Shown here one piece after another: positions 1-10,639 of a stretch of DNA of 64,000 nt. Numbering within the stretch: position 1 is the first letter of the stretch; the number at the start of each line of letters is the position of its first letter. Location of the stretch: assembly GCF_029407905.1 (NCBI RefSeq), contig NC_073627.1, positions 159,841,697 through 159,905,696 of the forward strand. Direction: 5' to 3'. A program made the position numbers and the translations under genes. This stretch comes from Bubalus kerabau. Lineage: Eukaryota; Chordata; Mammalia; Artiodactyla; Bovidae. A model generated the notes under the pieces. It was not told the DNA's origin, searched no databases, and worked only from the letters and a program-made list of their open reading frames with translations.

Positions 1-116
1 ACACCCAATATCCCTGGTATGACCAACCTGAAAGGTACCATCAAGAGAGGATATAACCTCAGATTACAGCTGAGAAGACGAAGGCGCAGAGAGGGAGCAT
101 GTTTTTCTCAAGAACA

Positions 117-234
117 TGACACCAGTTCAAGTTTGAGCAAGCTCCGGGAGATAGTGAAGGACAGGGAAGCCCGGTATGCTGCAGTCCATGGGATTGCATA
201 GAGTCAGACTCAAGTGAGTGACCAAACAACAGCA
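117..234 (+). mobile_element. BovB LINE, 3'-end fragment
   Basis: The sequence matches the extreme 3' end of BovB: the codons for the C-terminal 'LSKLREIVKDREA' stretch, the 'gcagtccatggg' block and a CAACA-rich tail. Only about 120 bp survives, so it is a 5'-truncated, non-functional copy. Confidence 0.75.
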
Positions 235-1016
235 AGGCAGAGCTGGGCCCTGACCTTATCCTCTGTTCCCCATCCAGTGCTCATTTTAGCACATCATCTG
301 AACACGTGTGTAAGCAGTGCTTGGGGGAGAATTTAGTTTCTTAGGAGTGGTTGGTTCGCAGAGTTCCAAAAGACTTCTCATGTGCTATTTCAAGATAGAA
401 TCCATGGGGTATTTAGAGCTGGGGGGAAGTTTAAGATCATCAAATCCACTGTCGTCCTGTTGCAGAGGAGATGACCAAGACTGAGAGAAGTGAAGAGGGT
501 CTTGCCCTGATCTCACAGCTGGAGAGGGGCAGAGTAAGGTCAGGGATTCCAGTCCACTGACTCTCAGGCCCATGTTTTCTCTCTGTACATGCTCATCCTT
601 ATTCCTCAGAGTCTCCACTTCAAGAATCCCTCTGTTTATGGTTACACACACTGAAAGGACTTCTGCTGCACAAAGCCTGGAGGAGCTTCAAGTGGAATGT
701 ATCCATATTAGGATGAAGCTGTGTCCTTGGTTTTCCTGAGATGATCAGTTCAGGTTGGTGTGTGGTGGGGTGGAGGTGTGGGAAACTGGCCAATTCTGCT
801 CTGGCAAGTCCTTCATCCTTTCCTCCCGGAAATGTATCCCAATTATTGACGTCTTCGTGAAACCAGAGCCCAAGCCAGTCAGAGCGGAATCGGGAACTTT
901 GAACTGGGCCCAACCCTTTAATTTTCAAACGATCAGTATAAAAAATGAAGAGGGAGAGTTCCTCACTGATTCTAACTTATGTTCACATGTACATTTCCTT
1001 TGTAATTCATGCTATT
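235..1016. other. Unique sequence with one MIR-like repeat
   Basis: I see no gene. The only recognisable element is the MIR-like stretch annotated inside it. The 130-aa frame starting at 755 runs into the SINE at 1018 and shows no domain. Confidence 0.6.
424..590 (+). mobile_element. MIR-like ancient SINE
   Basis: A diverged stretch keeps the MIR core order: 'gatgaccaagactgagaga', then 'cttgccctgatctcacagctgg', then 'cagggattcc'. This corresponds to the MIR 'acagatgaggaaactgag ... cttgcccaaggtcac' layout. It is old and heavily mutated. Confidence 0.6.
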
Positions 1017-1017
1017 T

Positions 1018-1130
1018 GGCAATCCACTCCAGTACTATTGCCTGGAAAATCCCATGGACAGAGGAGCCTGCTAGGCTACACAGTCCATGGGGTCACAAAG
1101 AGTCGGACACGAATGAGCGACTTCACTTTT
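1018..1130 (+). mobile_element. Bov-tA/Bov-A SINE, 5'-truncated
   Basis: It starts in the middle of the unit at 'ggcaatccactccag' and runs through 'cccatggacagaggagcc' and 'gtccatggggtcac' to 'gagcgacttcact'. The tRNA-derived head is missing. Confidence 0.9.
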
Positions 1131-1283
1131 ACTTTCCAGTTTCATAAAAAGGTGCTTGCCAACATTCACACTAGCTATCAGGCTCGTTATAACAACATTT
1201 GAGGAAGATAATGATATAAATAGCAATCTTTTATATGATTTAGAAACTGTGACTAGGAATATAGTCACATATTATTAGGGACT

Positions 1284-1496
1284 AAGCTTCCATGGTGGCT
1301 CAGACAATAAAGCATCTGCCTGCAATGCGGGAGACCTGGGTTAGATTCCTGGGTCGGGAAGATCCCCTGGAGAAGGAAATGGCAATCCACTCCAGCACTC
1401 TTGCCTGCCTGGAAAATCTCATAGATGGAGGAGCCTGATAGGCTACAGTCCATGGGGTCGCAAAGAGTTGGACACGACTCAGCGATTTCACTTTCA
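1284..1496 (+). mobile_element. Bov-tA SINE, full length
   Basis: The tRNA-like head ('ttccatggtggctcag', B box 'gggttagattcctggg') is followed by the Bov-A body and the 'gcgatttcactttcac' tail. A small 'tgcctgcctgg' duplication lies in the body. The A and B boxes are a type-2 RNA polymerase III promoter by homology. Confidence 0.92.
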
Positions 1497-1620
1497 CAAA
1501 GAAGGACAATCTATATCAAAGTAAGGTGATATCTAAACTGAGTGTTGAGGAATAGTAACTAGAAGTTTGACAAGTGGAAAAAAGAATATGAGGAAATGAC
1601 ATACTAGAAAACAGAACAAT

Positions 1621-1705
1621 AGGGATTTCCTTCATGGTCCAGTGGCTAAAGACTCCAGGATCCCAATGCAGTGGGTCCAGGTTAAATTCCTGGTCTACAA
1701 TTACT
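1621..1705 (+). mobile_element. CHR-type cetartiodactyl SINE fragment
   Basis: The head reads 'gggatttccttcatggtcca' then 'gtggctaaagactcc' and 'ggttaaattcctggtc'. This is the tRNA-Glu-like head of the older CHR SINEs, and lacks the Bov-A body seen in the other copies. Confidence 0.7.
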
Positions 1706-1892
1706 GTGCATAACACATAATTCTTTAGGAAATTTAGTATTTTCTGTCAAAACTTAAATGTGCAGAATCTTTCAGTTAACAATTCTTTGTCTAGGACTAT
1801 ATTCTGTAGGAATCCCCCAAATGGAAACAGAATATATTTTGTAGTAATCCTTCAAATGGAAGCAGATGTATATTTTCAATAATATTCTTAGA

Positions 1893-2045
1893 ATCATTCA
1901 TTCATTCATTGAATGTTAGTTTCACCTACAATATGTCAGGAACTACACTATGCACTTGGAATGAAGCAATAAGCAAAATAGTTCTAACACATGCCTTCCT
2001 GAAGATTAGAGATTAGTGAGCAAGAGAAAAATAATTAACATTTAC
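1893..2045. mobile_element. Ancient L2/MIR-like repeat
   Basis: 'cattcattcattcattgaat' followed by 'tatgtcaggaactacactat' and 'cttcctgaagattagag' resembles the old mammalian repeats around the 'ttactgagcacctactatgtgcc' motif. The exact family is uncertain. Confidence 0.4.
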
Positions 2046-2114
2046 ACAGATGGTTAGATATAAACTGTGAAAGTAGAATGGAAATAAATACAAGATGCTA
2101 TGAGAGCTTGATAG

Positions 2115-2334
2115 AGGCTTCCTTGGTGGCTCAGGTGGTAAAAGCGTCTGCTTACAATGTGGGAGACCCAGGTTCAATCCCTGGGTGGAGAAGGTCCCTG
2201 GAGAAGGAAATGGCAACCCACTCCAGTATTCTTGCCTGGAAAATCCCATGGACAGAGGAGCCTGATAGGCTACAGTCCATGGGGTCGCAAAGAATCGGAC
2301 ACGACTGAGCGACTTCACGTCCCTTCTTCATGAA
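2115..2334 (+). mobile_element. Bov-tA SINE with target-site duplication
   Basis: Full-length unit from 'aggcttccttggtggctcag' to 'gactgagcgacttcac'. The 10-bp direct repeat 'agcttgatag' flanks it at 2105-2114 and 2335-2344, which fixes both ends. Confidence 0.95.
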
Positions 2335-2344
2335 AGCTTGATAG

Positions 2345-3103
2345 TACAATTTTTATATTAAGGTATACTATGGTGACTACTGCTGAATTAGTTACATTCA
2401 GGCTGACATTTCAAGGATAGCTAGCAGTATGGTAGGGGTTAAGACTGAGGGTGGAATAAAAAAAGGATGAATCTTAGTCTGTAAGGTCATAGAAATATCC
2501 TTTAAGGAAGTGACATTTCATCTGAGATGTGAAAAGAAAGAGTGGGGTATGTGGGGAAGAAAAGAAATTTCCAGACAAAGGAAACCCCATGTGAGAATAA
2601 TATACGAGAAAAAAATAAATGTTGGGACTAAACCAAGGTCATTATGTTGCTTAAACATAATATTTCAAACTCTGACAGAAGCTCTTAAATATGATTAATA
2701 AAGAGCTAAATTATGCTACACTCATAATATGAAATCCTATGAAAAATATAGATATGCAAACAGATTAAACAGAAGATAGATGTCTTGTTAAATGAAAAAA
2801 AAAAGTATCTCAAAACAATGTTTCAATTTAGAAAAAAACAAAAATTATACCATATACATATTGTGTGTGTATGGGTATTTATTGGTTGAATGATTTTATA
2901 GTCCTTCATATATGAAAACTGTATTTTGTTTTCCAAGGCATTCCATGTTCTATACTTTTACCTGATTGTATGGTCTGATTGTATGGTCATACAATACATA
3001 CCTGATTGTATGGTCAGAACAAGATAGGTTGCTCTCTTGTTCTCAGTACAGCCCCTGCCTACCAGTCTCAATCTACAACCTACTCAATGATTGACCTGCC
3101 TTT
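2345..3103. other. AT-rich unique sequence
   Basis: No gene or interspersed repeat recognised. It holds A-runs near 2795-2805 and three copies of 'ctgattgtatggt' at 2962-2974, 2975-2987 and 3002-3014. Confidence 0.6.
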
Positions 3104-3114
3104 TTAATCTTAAA

Positions 3115-3445
3115 TGGCTTCCCTGGTAGCTCAGCTGGTAAATAATTTGCCTGCAATGCAGGAGACCCTGGTTTGATTCCTGGTTCATGAAGATCTGCTG
3201 GATAAGGGATAGGCTACCCACTTCAATACTCTTGAGCTTCCCTGGTGGCTCAGATGGTAAAGAATCTGCCTGCATTGTGGGAAACCTGGATTCGATCCCT
3301 GGGTTGGGGAGATCCCCTGGAGGAGGGCATGGCAACGCACTCCAGTATTATTGCCAGGAGAATCCTCAAGGACAGTGGAGCCAGGCGGGCTATAGTCTAT
3401 GGGGTTGCGAAGAGTCAGACATGACTGAGCGACTAAGCACAGCAC
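3115..3445 (+). mobile_element. Dimeric Bov-tA SINE
   Basis: Two Bov-tA units lie head to tail. The first, about 3115-3235, has the tRNA-like head and stops partway through the body. The second, about 3236-3445, is complete. The whole block is bounded by one direct repeat, 'ttaatcttaaa', at 3104-3114 and 3446-3456. No such repeat brackets the inner unit alone, so the dimer probably inserted as one piece. Confidence 0.88.
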
Positions 3446-3499
3446 TTAATCTTAAAGCCTAATCAGTAACTGCCTAGGGGCTTGCTCCCCAGCCCCAGC

Positions 3500-3556
3500 T
3501 AGAGTCCACTGGGTTGGTGTCGCAAAGAGTCAGACAAACTGAGCGACTAACACTAA
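3500..3556 (+). mobile_element. Bov-A/BovB tail fragment
   Basis: About 57 bp with 'gtcgcaaagagtcagac' and 'ctgagcgactaacac', the shared 3' tail of Bov-A SINEs and BovB. Confidence 0.75.
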
Positions 3557-4003
3557 CCAAGACTTAGATACTTTGTGATAGTTTCCCTGATAACCAATAA
3601 GTCAAAGAAGGAGTCAATTTCCCCTATAACTGACAACACTCCCAACCCATTCTGCCACCTTAGTGAAGATTGCTGCAAGCCCTGTCCGGCCTGCTGTCTG
3701 TCATCCACATTTGGGTGTCTCTCCAGAACCCACTTGGCTCAGACATTTAAGATCAATTATCAAAATAAATCATTGATGTCTTTGTCACTGTCTTCAAGTC
3801 CTTCAGTGTTGAGGATGGGCAGTTATAGGGTTTGCAGCTCTACAGGGTGCAGCCCTAGACATCCACAGGAAAAAAAATTAATTTATCTGTAGCAGATCTT
3901 ATTTTTCCTTCAATCTGCTTTTTCTGTCATCTACTTAATTAAATGTTTCACCTGTAATGGTACAGAATTGTACAATGCACAATCAGATTTTATGACAGTA
4001 TCG
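3557..4003. other. Unique sequence
   Basis: No gene, repeat or RNA gene recognised. The 105-aa frame at 3575-3892 has no start context or domain I can identify and is probably chance. Confidence 0.55.
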
Positions 4004-4212
4004 CTGTTTGGTAGCTAAGTCGTGTCCAACTCTTTTGAAACCCCATGGACTATAGGCAGCCAAGCTCCTCTGTTCATGGGATATTTCAGGCAAGAATACT
4101 AAAATGGGCTGCCATTTCTTTCTCCAGGGGGACCTTTCAGACCCAGGGATTGAATCTGTGTCTCCTGCATTGGTAGGCAGATTCTTTAGCACTGAGTCAC
4201 CATGGAAGCCCT
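4004..4212 (-). mobile_element. Bov-tA SINE, diverged
   Basis: Reverse-strand copy running from the tail ('agctaagtcgtgtccaac') to the head ('gagtcaccatggaagccct'). Many substitutions make it an older copy. Confidence 0.9.
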
Positions 4213-4864
4213 AAGCCTCTTGTACATATAGGTAGAGAAAGATACTTTAACTGAAAAAAATAAATTGAATATTTTTTGTTTTATTTTAATTTTTATTTTA
4301 AGTCTGGGGTGGATGAGTCTTTGCAGCAAGGAAAATGAGCAGCTGGATTGTTAATGAATAGATAATGTTCCATAAGAGCTAATTTGAGATTCTAATCCAA
4401 GTCAATATATTATATTGAACCCAAGGGGTAAGTAAAGACAAATTCAGTAAGAGATGCCTAGGACCTCAGAGTTTAAAGTTGAGTCTGAATTTTTGCTAAA
4501 AAAAAAAAAAAAGAGGGAGGGGGAAATAGTTCACAGCAAATACTTTGAGGTGCGTGACATGAAATCTTTATCACAAAAGGTTAAGGGCAAACAATTTTGG
4601 AATATACAGGCTGTGCTAAGGATATCCATGATTCAAGGTTTAGATTACTTTTTAGTGTTTATAAGATTTATTAGAACAGCTAAGATGTGTAAGAAAATAA
4701 AGGCCCAAAGTGGAAAAAACAATCACTAGCCTATAGATGGTATCTCAGTCACTGAATGTGATAGGCAGGGAGAAGTGCTCCACAGATGAAAAAGCCTAGG
4801 ATCCACCTTGGACATTAATTCATTTATTATTCAATAATCATTTATGCAACATCTATTGCACATA
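4213..4864. other. AT-rich unique sequence
   Basis: No gene recognised. There is an A-run at 4499-4512. The stretch 4815-4865 looks like an ancient L2/MIR-type repeat and continues after the SINE at 4865. Confidence 0.5.
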
Positions 4865-5080
4865 GGATTCCCTGGTGGCTCAGTCAGTAAAGAATTCACC
4901 TGCCATGCAGGAGACACAGGTTTGATCCCTGGGTTGTGAAGAGCCCCTGGAAAAGGAATCGGCAGTCCACTAAAGTTTTCTTACCCAGGAAATCCCAGGA
5001 TAGAGGAGTCAGGCAGGCTTCATTGCAGTTCATGGGGTCGCAAAGAGTCGAACGTGATTTAGCGACTAAAGCACCACCAC
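4865..5080 (+). mobile_element. Bov-tA SINE inside an older repeat
   Basis: Diverged full-length unit from 'ggattccctggtggctcag' to 'tagcgactaaagcacc'. The flanks 'attgcacatag' (4855-4865) and 'attgctacatag' (5088-5099) look like an imperfect target-site duplication. Confidence 0.9.
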
Positions 5081-5099
5081 AACCATCATTGCTACATAG

Positions 5100-8000
5100 A
5101 ATTATTTCTTTATTTACCAGTGATAAAGCAGTGAAAAATACTAGTCAAACTATTCACTTTTATGGAATTCATGTTCTAGTGGACTCTAGAATATTATAAT
5201 AAAGGCAAGTGTGAAGAAAGCACCAGCTAGACAGTGTGAGAAGAGGCTGCTAGCAAGGAGTGAGTAAAAACAGAAATAATATGGTATCACTCTCAGAGAC
5301 AGAAAGATTGAGAGATACACAAAACATATTGAGAAGAGAAGAATGGAAGGATGCAGTCACCAGGGTCAAATACTGGATAAACCAAATGGAAACATGTCTC
5401 CTGGATTGCCCCCCTGGGCCTGTGGGGGCATGTGTCCTACTGACAAGTATACTTTCATATATGCACAGCCATCATGCAATTCAGAGTGGTCTGTGCCGTA
5501 AAAAGAAATAAACAACTGACTAGATTCAGAGTGAGGATAAGCAGAAGTATGAAAAGATGCCACATTCCAGCAGCAGAAGTAAGACATGTGGTCTAGAAAT
5601 GCTTCCTAAACAGTTCCTTCCTAAACAGTCTTTGTAATTTCTCACTCTCAAACATGCAGAGTTTTCCGTAAAAAGAATATACAAAAATAGTGCTATGAAT
5701 TGGCATTATCTTGACAGCAAGAGTTTCAAAAAACGTGTGAAAAGGTGTGTTGAATATTTTATTGTGTGTCTACCCATCCTTCAAAAGAATAGTGTGTCTA
5801 TTCTAAGTCGGTTGCCGATAAGCAAAAATAGAAAATCAAAAATATAAATATTTTTCAAGACTCTTAAATTCCTATATGACAAAAAATGCATAAAATTCAA
5901 GTTACATAGGCCATATTAGATAGACTGTTGTTTAACTGGCAATCTCAATGCATTTGCCCTTGCAGAACAAGAAGTATCTGTGAAACAGTGTAAGAATATT
6001 AGTATCAGAGTAAGTCTGGAAACCTTTCTGATTAGTTTGTTCTTCATTTTGAAAAAAAAAAAAAAAAATCAGCTTGTATGGAAAGATGTTAGCATTACTC
6101 CAGAGCTAGTTTGACCCTGTAACGGAAACATGATAGAGAGGTTCTTTTCTTAGCACACATGTACCCCAATGAGCCATAGCTTTAGCAGTGATATTATCTT
6201 TCATGTGTTTATATCTGTTTCAGCATAGGACAGTTTGAATATGCGTTGCTAAGATTATTTGAGAGGGTATTGTCCCACCTTCATTGCACCATGTAGTTTT
6301 GCTTTTTCTCCTTTTCTTTCCCACAGATAATGTAAACCTAATTGGACCTCTTGCAATTCTGCATCATTATAAAAGAATGCTATACATGAACAATGCTTTA
6401 TTTGAGCGGTTTATTTCCCTCTTCTGTAAGATAATACAAATGACAATCAGCTTGGGAACCTACACATGGCAGATTTTCATGGTACTATTATATCAGTTTA
6501 GGTCTATCTATGAAATCCTATGTGCCTAGTAATAACTTTAGAAAGCAGGGTTATCAAAGGAGTGCCTATTTCAGCAAGAAAGAGAATCATCCACAACTGG
6601 CAATCTCTATAGACTGCCAAATTACCCAAAATTCTATTCTGTAAAGCAGTCATCTTTAATGTTTCAATAAAAAGGAACTCTTTCAGGGATAGCTATTGTG
6701 CTTATAACTGCACACTCAGAAACTAATTTGCATAATATTGCAAGAGACCACAGAAAACACACTGATAAAAAAAGATAATTTAAGATGAATGGAAGGCTGT
6801 TTGTGCCTATGATACTCTGTTTTTGTTCAATTATCAAGCACCTACTCTGTGCCTGGCATATATGAGTCACTGAAAATAAAGATTTGCAAAGAAAAATCCC
6901 ATGCCCCAAAGGAATCTAAGTTTTAGTACTATAAAATAGCACAGACAGTAAGAGCAATGCTTCAGACTTGTCACTATAAAAGTATGTATCATGGATATTT
7001 GGAGATGGGAATTCGAGCCTTTAAGAGTGTTGAGTCAAGGAAGCTATTTACACAAGAAGGCGTTTGATGAGTTAGAAACAAAGATGAGGAACCAGAGAGA
7101 GAGGGTATTCTATAGAGAGGGAGTATCATGAGAATGCACTAAAAAAAAAAAAAAGAGAGAGAGAGAGAAAAGCTGGGTACATTTTGTGCATAGAATATAA
7201 TTTAGGTTAACCATGTATGTGGAAGAAAGAGAAAAAATAAGCGCATGCAAGCCCTTGCCCTCCAGAGGAGACACAAAGGACACAATCTCTGAAGCATCCA
7301 GTTTGGGGTTATTGATTTTATTTTTCCATAAGCATATTTTCCTGTTGCTTATCTCATCTTAACCAGAACCAAGCATTTACATGTGTGAATAGGATGAAGT
7401 GAATAAGCAAATTACTGATTTTCAGAGTCATAAGGAACAGAAAGTTACACCTGAAAAGGCATGCATCTTCTAATCCAAAGTTCTTTTTTAACAGATAGAT
7501 GAATTGAGTCTGGTTGGGAAAAGGAACGTGCCTATGGTCAAACACATTGCATGGTTGAATCAGACACAGTATTTTAAATGGTGTAACCTTATAGATTTTG
7601 TTATACCACAGTGAAAAGTGCCTGTCAGAACTATTATGTAGACTTGATTCCCCTATGCAAGTATGAGACAGATTATATGCAAAAGTCACATTCCAAAAAT
7701 CATTCTGTTATCAGATGTTTAATGAGCCCTTAACAAACTTATTGTCTGAAGTTTCTTTATGCTTGTATCTGCTGGATACTGCTCACAGTGTGTCTCTTCT
7801 TACTTCGCTGTGGAGTATAAACTCATCTTCTTTGTGTTTCTTCTAATATTTTTGTGCTCATTTACTTTTGCTCTTTGGCACATCGAACACAAAAAGCACA
7901 TTAAATTCAATTTTGAGGTTTTTGTTTGTTTGTTTGTTTTTTTCAGAGTACGCATATAGTTAGAATTTTGGTGAAATATTTGAAATCTACACAAGATTTG

Positions 8001-8600
8001 ACTTGTAGTTATCAAATATTATTTGTGACTTTATTTCCATTGAAGAGACAATAAAAATTCATGAGAGAATGCTTTCCTATTCCTGTGAGCCTACTGAGTT
8101 TATTTTTGCATTCACTCTTAAAATCAGAGTCAAGAATTTGAGGGTTTATGCAGAGGTACACTGTTAAATTACCACTTTTGGTGAATTTGAGTGTTTATAT
8201 CCTGTCTTGCATATTTCTCAAAAGTGTAAAAACAGAAACTCAAGTTCTTCAGAATTTGCTAACAAGACTAAAACTATAATTAAGGTTTAGATTTCACTTC
8301 TTGAAGATTATGTTTCACTATATTTTGGGGGTTTGTGGATTCTTTAGCTTTTTGCCAGATATTTAAAAATATCTATTCAGCAAATTATTTGTTTACAGTT
8401 CTATTTGTCTTTTGGGTCTAAGCATTTAGCTCACCTTTTAGTAAAAGCAGGAATATCACTGTAATTTCCACTGGAGATAATATAAACAACTGCCAAATGA
8501 AGTAAATTAAAATAGAAATAAAATAAACAATCTATAACAAAGTTGAACACTATAGAAAAGTTCAATAAGCTGTGGATGTAAAATATGTATTTGGATCAAG
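5100..8600. other. 3.5 kb of mostly unique AT-rich sequence
   Basis: No gene, SINE or LINE recognised. It holds A-runs near 6053-6068, a poly-A/GA stretch near 7140-7170, a (TTTG)n run near 7920-7940, an L2-like scrap near 6825-6920 and a MIR-like scrap near 7485-7580. Several frames of 70-111 codons occur on both strands without domains. This is the longest stretch with little transposon content. Confidence 0.55.
7485..7580 (+). mobile_element. MIR-like scrap
   Basis: 'taacagatagatgaattgag' followed by 'cgtgcctatggtcaaacac' follows the MIR core pattern (acagatgaggaaactgag, then cttgcccaaggtcacac). Strongly diverged. Confidence 0.45.
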
Positions 8601-8602
8601 AC

Positions 8603-8628
8603 ATTATATATACATATATATATATATC
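8603..8628. repeat. AT-rich microsatellite
   Basis: Imperfect (TA)n immediately before the BovB tail at 8640. Confidence 0.85.
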
Positions 8629-8639
8629 TCAGATCATAT

Positions 8640-9262
8640 CAGATCAGTCGCTCAGTTGTGTCCGACTCTTTGTGACCCCATGAATCGCAGCACGCCAGGC
8701 CTCCCTGTCCATCACCAACTTGCAGAGTTCACTGAGACTCACGTCCATCGAGTCAGTGATGCCATCCAGCCATCTCATCCTCTGTCATCCCCTTCTCCTC
8801 TTGCCCCCAATCCCTCCCAGCATCAGAGTCTTTTCCAATGAGTCAACTCTTCGCATGAGGTGGCCAAAGTACTGGAGTTTCAGCTTTAGCATCATTCCTT
8901 CCAAAGAAATCCCAGGGCTGATCTCCTTCAGAATGGACTGGTTGGATCTCCTTGCAGTCCAAGGGACTCTCAGGAGTCTTCTCCAACACCACACTTCAAA
9001 AGCATCAATTCTTCAGTGCTCAGCCTTCTTCACAGTCCAACTCTCACATCCATACATGACCACAGGAAAAACCATAGCCTTGACTAGACGAACCTTTGTT
9101 GGCAAAGTAATGTCTTTGCTTTTGAATATGCTATCTAGGTTGGTCATAACTTTCCTTCCAAGGAGTAAGCGTCTTTTAATTTCATGGCTGCAGTCACTAT
9201 CTGCAGTGATTTTGGAGCCCAGAAAAATAAAGTCTGACACTGTTTCCACTGTTTCCCCATCT
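8640..9262 (-). mobile_element. BovB LINE, 5'-truncated
   Basis: Reverse-strand copy of the BovB 3' end. On the minus strand it encodes the C-terminal part of the polyprotein after the reverse transcriptase: 'TVSDFIFLGSKITADSDCSHEI', 'VMYGCESWTVKKAEH' (frame 9249-9013) and 'FGHLMRRVDSLEKTLML' (frame 8994-8785). The frame is broken near 9000. The copy stops in the 'gtttccccatct' block, where a perfect hairpin begins. Confidence 0.93.
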
Positions 9263-9326
9263 TTCCTTTCCCACTGTCTGATAAAATGACTATTGCAGAT
9301 ATATTTATCAGACAGTGGGAAAGGAA
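9263..9326. repeat. Perfect 23-bp inverted repeat at a BovB 5' joint
   Basis: Arms 9263-9285 and 9304-9326 are exact reverse complements (core 'cccactgtctgataaa' against 'tttatcagacagtggg') around an 18-nt loop. The left arm is not BovB consensus, so it is extra sequence made or captured at the 5' end of the insertion. Confidence 0.9.
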
Positions 9327-9397
9327 CTCAAATTATAGCACTCCTTGAACTCAATGGTGAGTTAGCATATAGCACTTTCAAGAAATATGGTAGTATT

Positions 9398-9608
9398 TGT
9401 TGTTGTTTAGTCACTAAGTTGTGTCTGACTCATTTACAACCCCATGACTGTAACCTGCCAGGCTCCTCTGTCCATGTGATTTCCCAGGCAAGAATACTGG
9501 AGTGGGTTGCCATCTCCTTCTCCGAGGGATCTTCCCAAACCAGGGATTGAACTCATGACTCCTGCATTGGCAGGTGGATTCTTTACCAGTGAGCCACCAG
9601 GGAAGCCT
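9398..9608 (-). mobile_element. Bov-tA SINE
   Basis: Reverse-strand full-length copy: tail 'gtttagtcactaagttgtg', body 'gactgtaacctgccaggctc', head 'gagccaccagggaagcc'. Confidence 0.93.
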
Positions 9609-9610
9609 CT

Positions 9611-9846
9611 GCTGCAGTAAGTGCTCAGTCTCTTCAGTTGTATCCAGCTCTTTGTGACCTCATGAACTTTAGCCTGCCAGGCTCCTCTGTCCATGGGAAT
9701 TCTCTAGGCAAGAATACTGAAGTGGATTGCCCTGCCCTCATCCATGGGATCTTCCCAACCTAAGGATCAAACCCATGTCTTTTATGTCTCTTGCATTGGC
9801 GGGTGGGCTTTTTTTTTTTCCACCACTAGCACCACCTGGGAAGCCC
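9611..9846 (-). mobile_element. Bov-tA SINE with internal T-run
   Basis: Second reverse-strand copy abutting the first. It has a short duplicated 'catgtctttt' region and a T-run near 9810-9820 within the head. It ends in 'cacctgggaagccca'. Confidence 0.9.
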
Positions 9847-10278
9847 ATCTATGAAAGTATAGAGAAGAATAAAATAAAGCCATTTACTTGAGGACCTTCA
9901 AGTTTCATGCAAAATTAGCACATTAAGGATATGATTTGAGGACGTCTATAGCCCCTTGAAAACTTACCAAAGAACTGGGAGAGATAGAATACACATAATG
10001 CAAGAAGAAGTTAATTGGACAAGACTGTATTTAAAGGGACATGAAGGAATAGCACTGGGAAATTTATCATTCTTGTAATCTTTTTTGTTTCTTTGTTTAT
10101 TAGCATAGCAATGCAAGCTAAATTTCTGTCTATAGCTGACTGCCCATGATTTTATTTTTAATTATTCAGGTGTTATGGTCCTCTACAATTTACAGAGAAG
10201 CAATATATGTGTGTGTAAAATGATTAGAGTTACAAGTTGGAATTAAGACAGGCAGGAAATGCACATTATACCATTTTA
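9847..10278. other. Unique sequence
   Basis: No gene or repeat recognised. Confidence 0.5.
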
Positions 10279-10638
10279 ATGGCAGAAAGTCAAAGGAACT
10301 AAAGAGACTCTTGATGAAGGTGAAGGAGGAGAGTGAAAGAGTCAGCTTAAAACTAAATATCAAAAAACAAACAAACAAACAAACAAATAAACAAAACACT
10401 TAACACCATAGCATCTGGGCCCTACTTCATGGCAAATAGAAGGAACAAATGTGAAAATAGGAATAGATTTCCTCTTCTTGGGCTCTAAAATCACTGCGGA
10501 CGGTACTGCAACCATGAAATCAGAAGGTGATTGCTTCTTGGCAGGAAAGCTAAGAAAAAAACTTGACAGAGTGTTGAAAAGCAGAGACACTACTCTTCCA
10601 ACAAAGGTCCATATATTCAATGCTACAGTCTTTCTATA
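10279..10638 (+). mobile_element. BovB LINE fragment with (CAAA)n expansion
   Basis: Plus-strand BovB coding for the region just after the reverse transcriptase ('FLFLGSKITADG', 'SRDTTLPTKV'). A (CAAA)n block at 10361-10397 interrupts the segment that normally reads 'cattcagaaaactaagatc'. The copy ends abruptly at about 10638, where a second BovB segment from further upstream in the element starts. Confidence 0.88.
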
Positions 10639-10639
10639 A

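Noticed and set aside
1284..1350. tRNA gene at the SINE heads
   Set aside because: The tRNA-like A and B boxes belong to Bov-tA SINEs; no complete cloverleaf is present.
7354..7689. 111-codon minus-strand frame
   Set aside because: Overlaps a MIR-like scrap and shows no protein-like motif.
8603..8628. Tandem repeats as a CRISPR array
   Set aside because: Microsatellites and SINE clusters only; no regular repeat-spacer pattern, and the DNA is mammalian.
8720..9289. 189-codon plus-strand frame
   Set aside because: It is the antisense strand of a BovB copy; the real coding direction is minus, and the same antisense peptide appears at other BovB loci.
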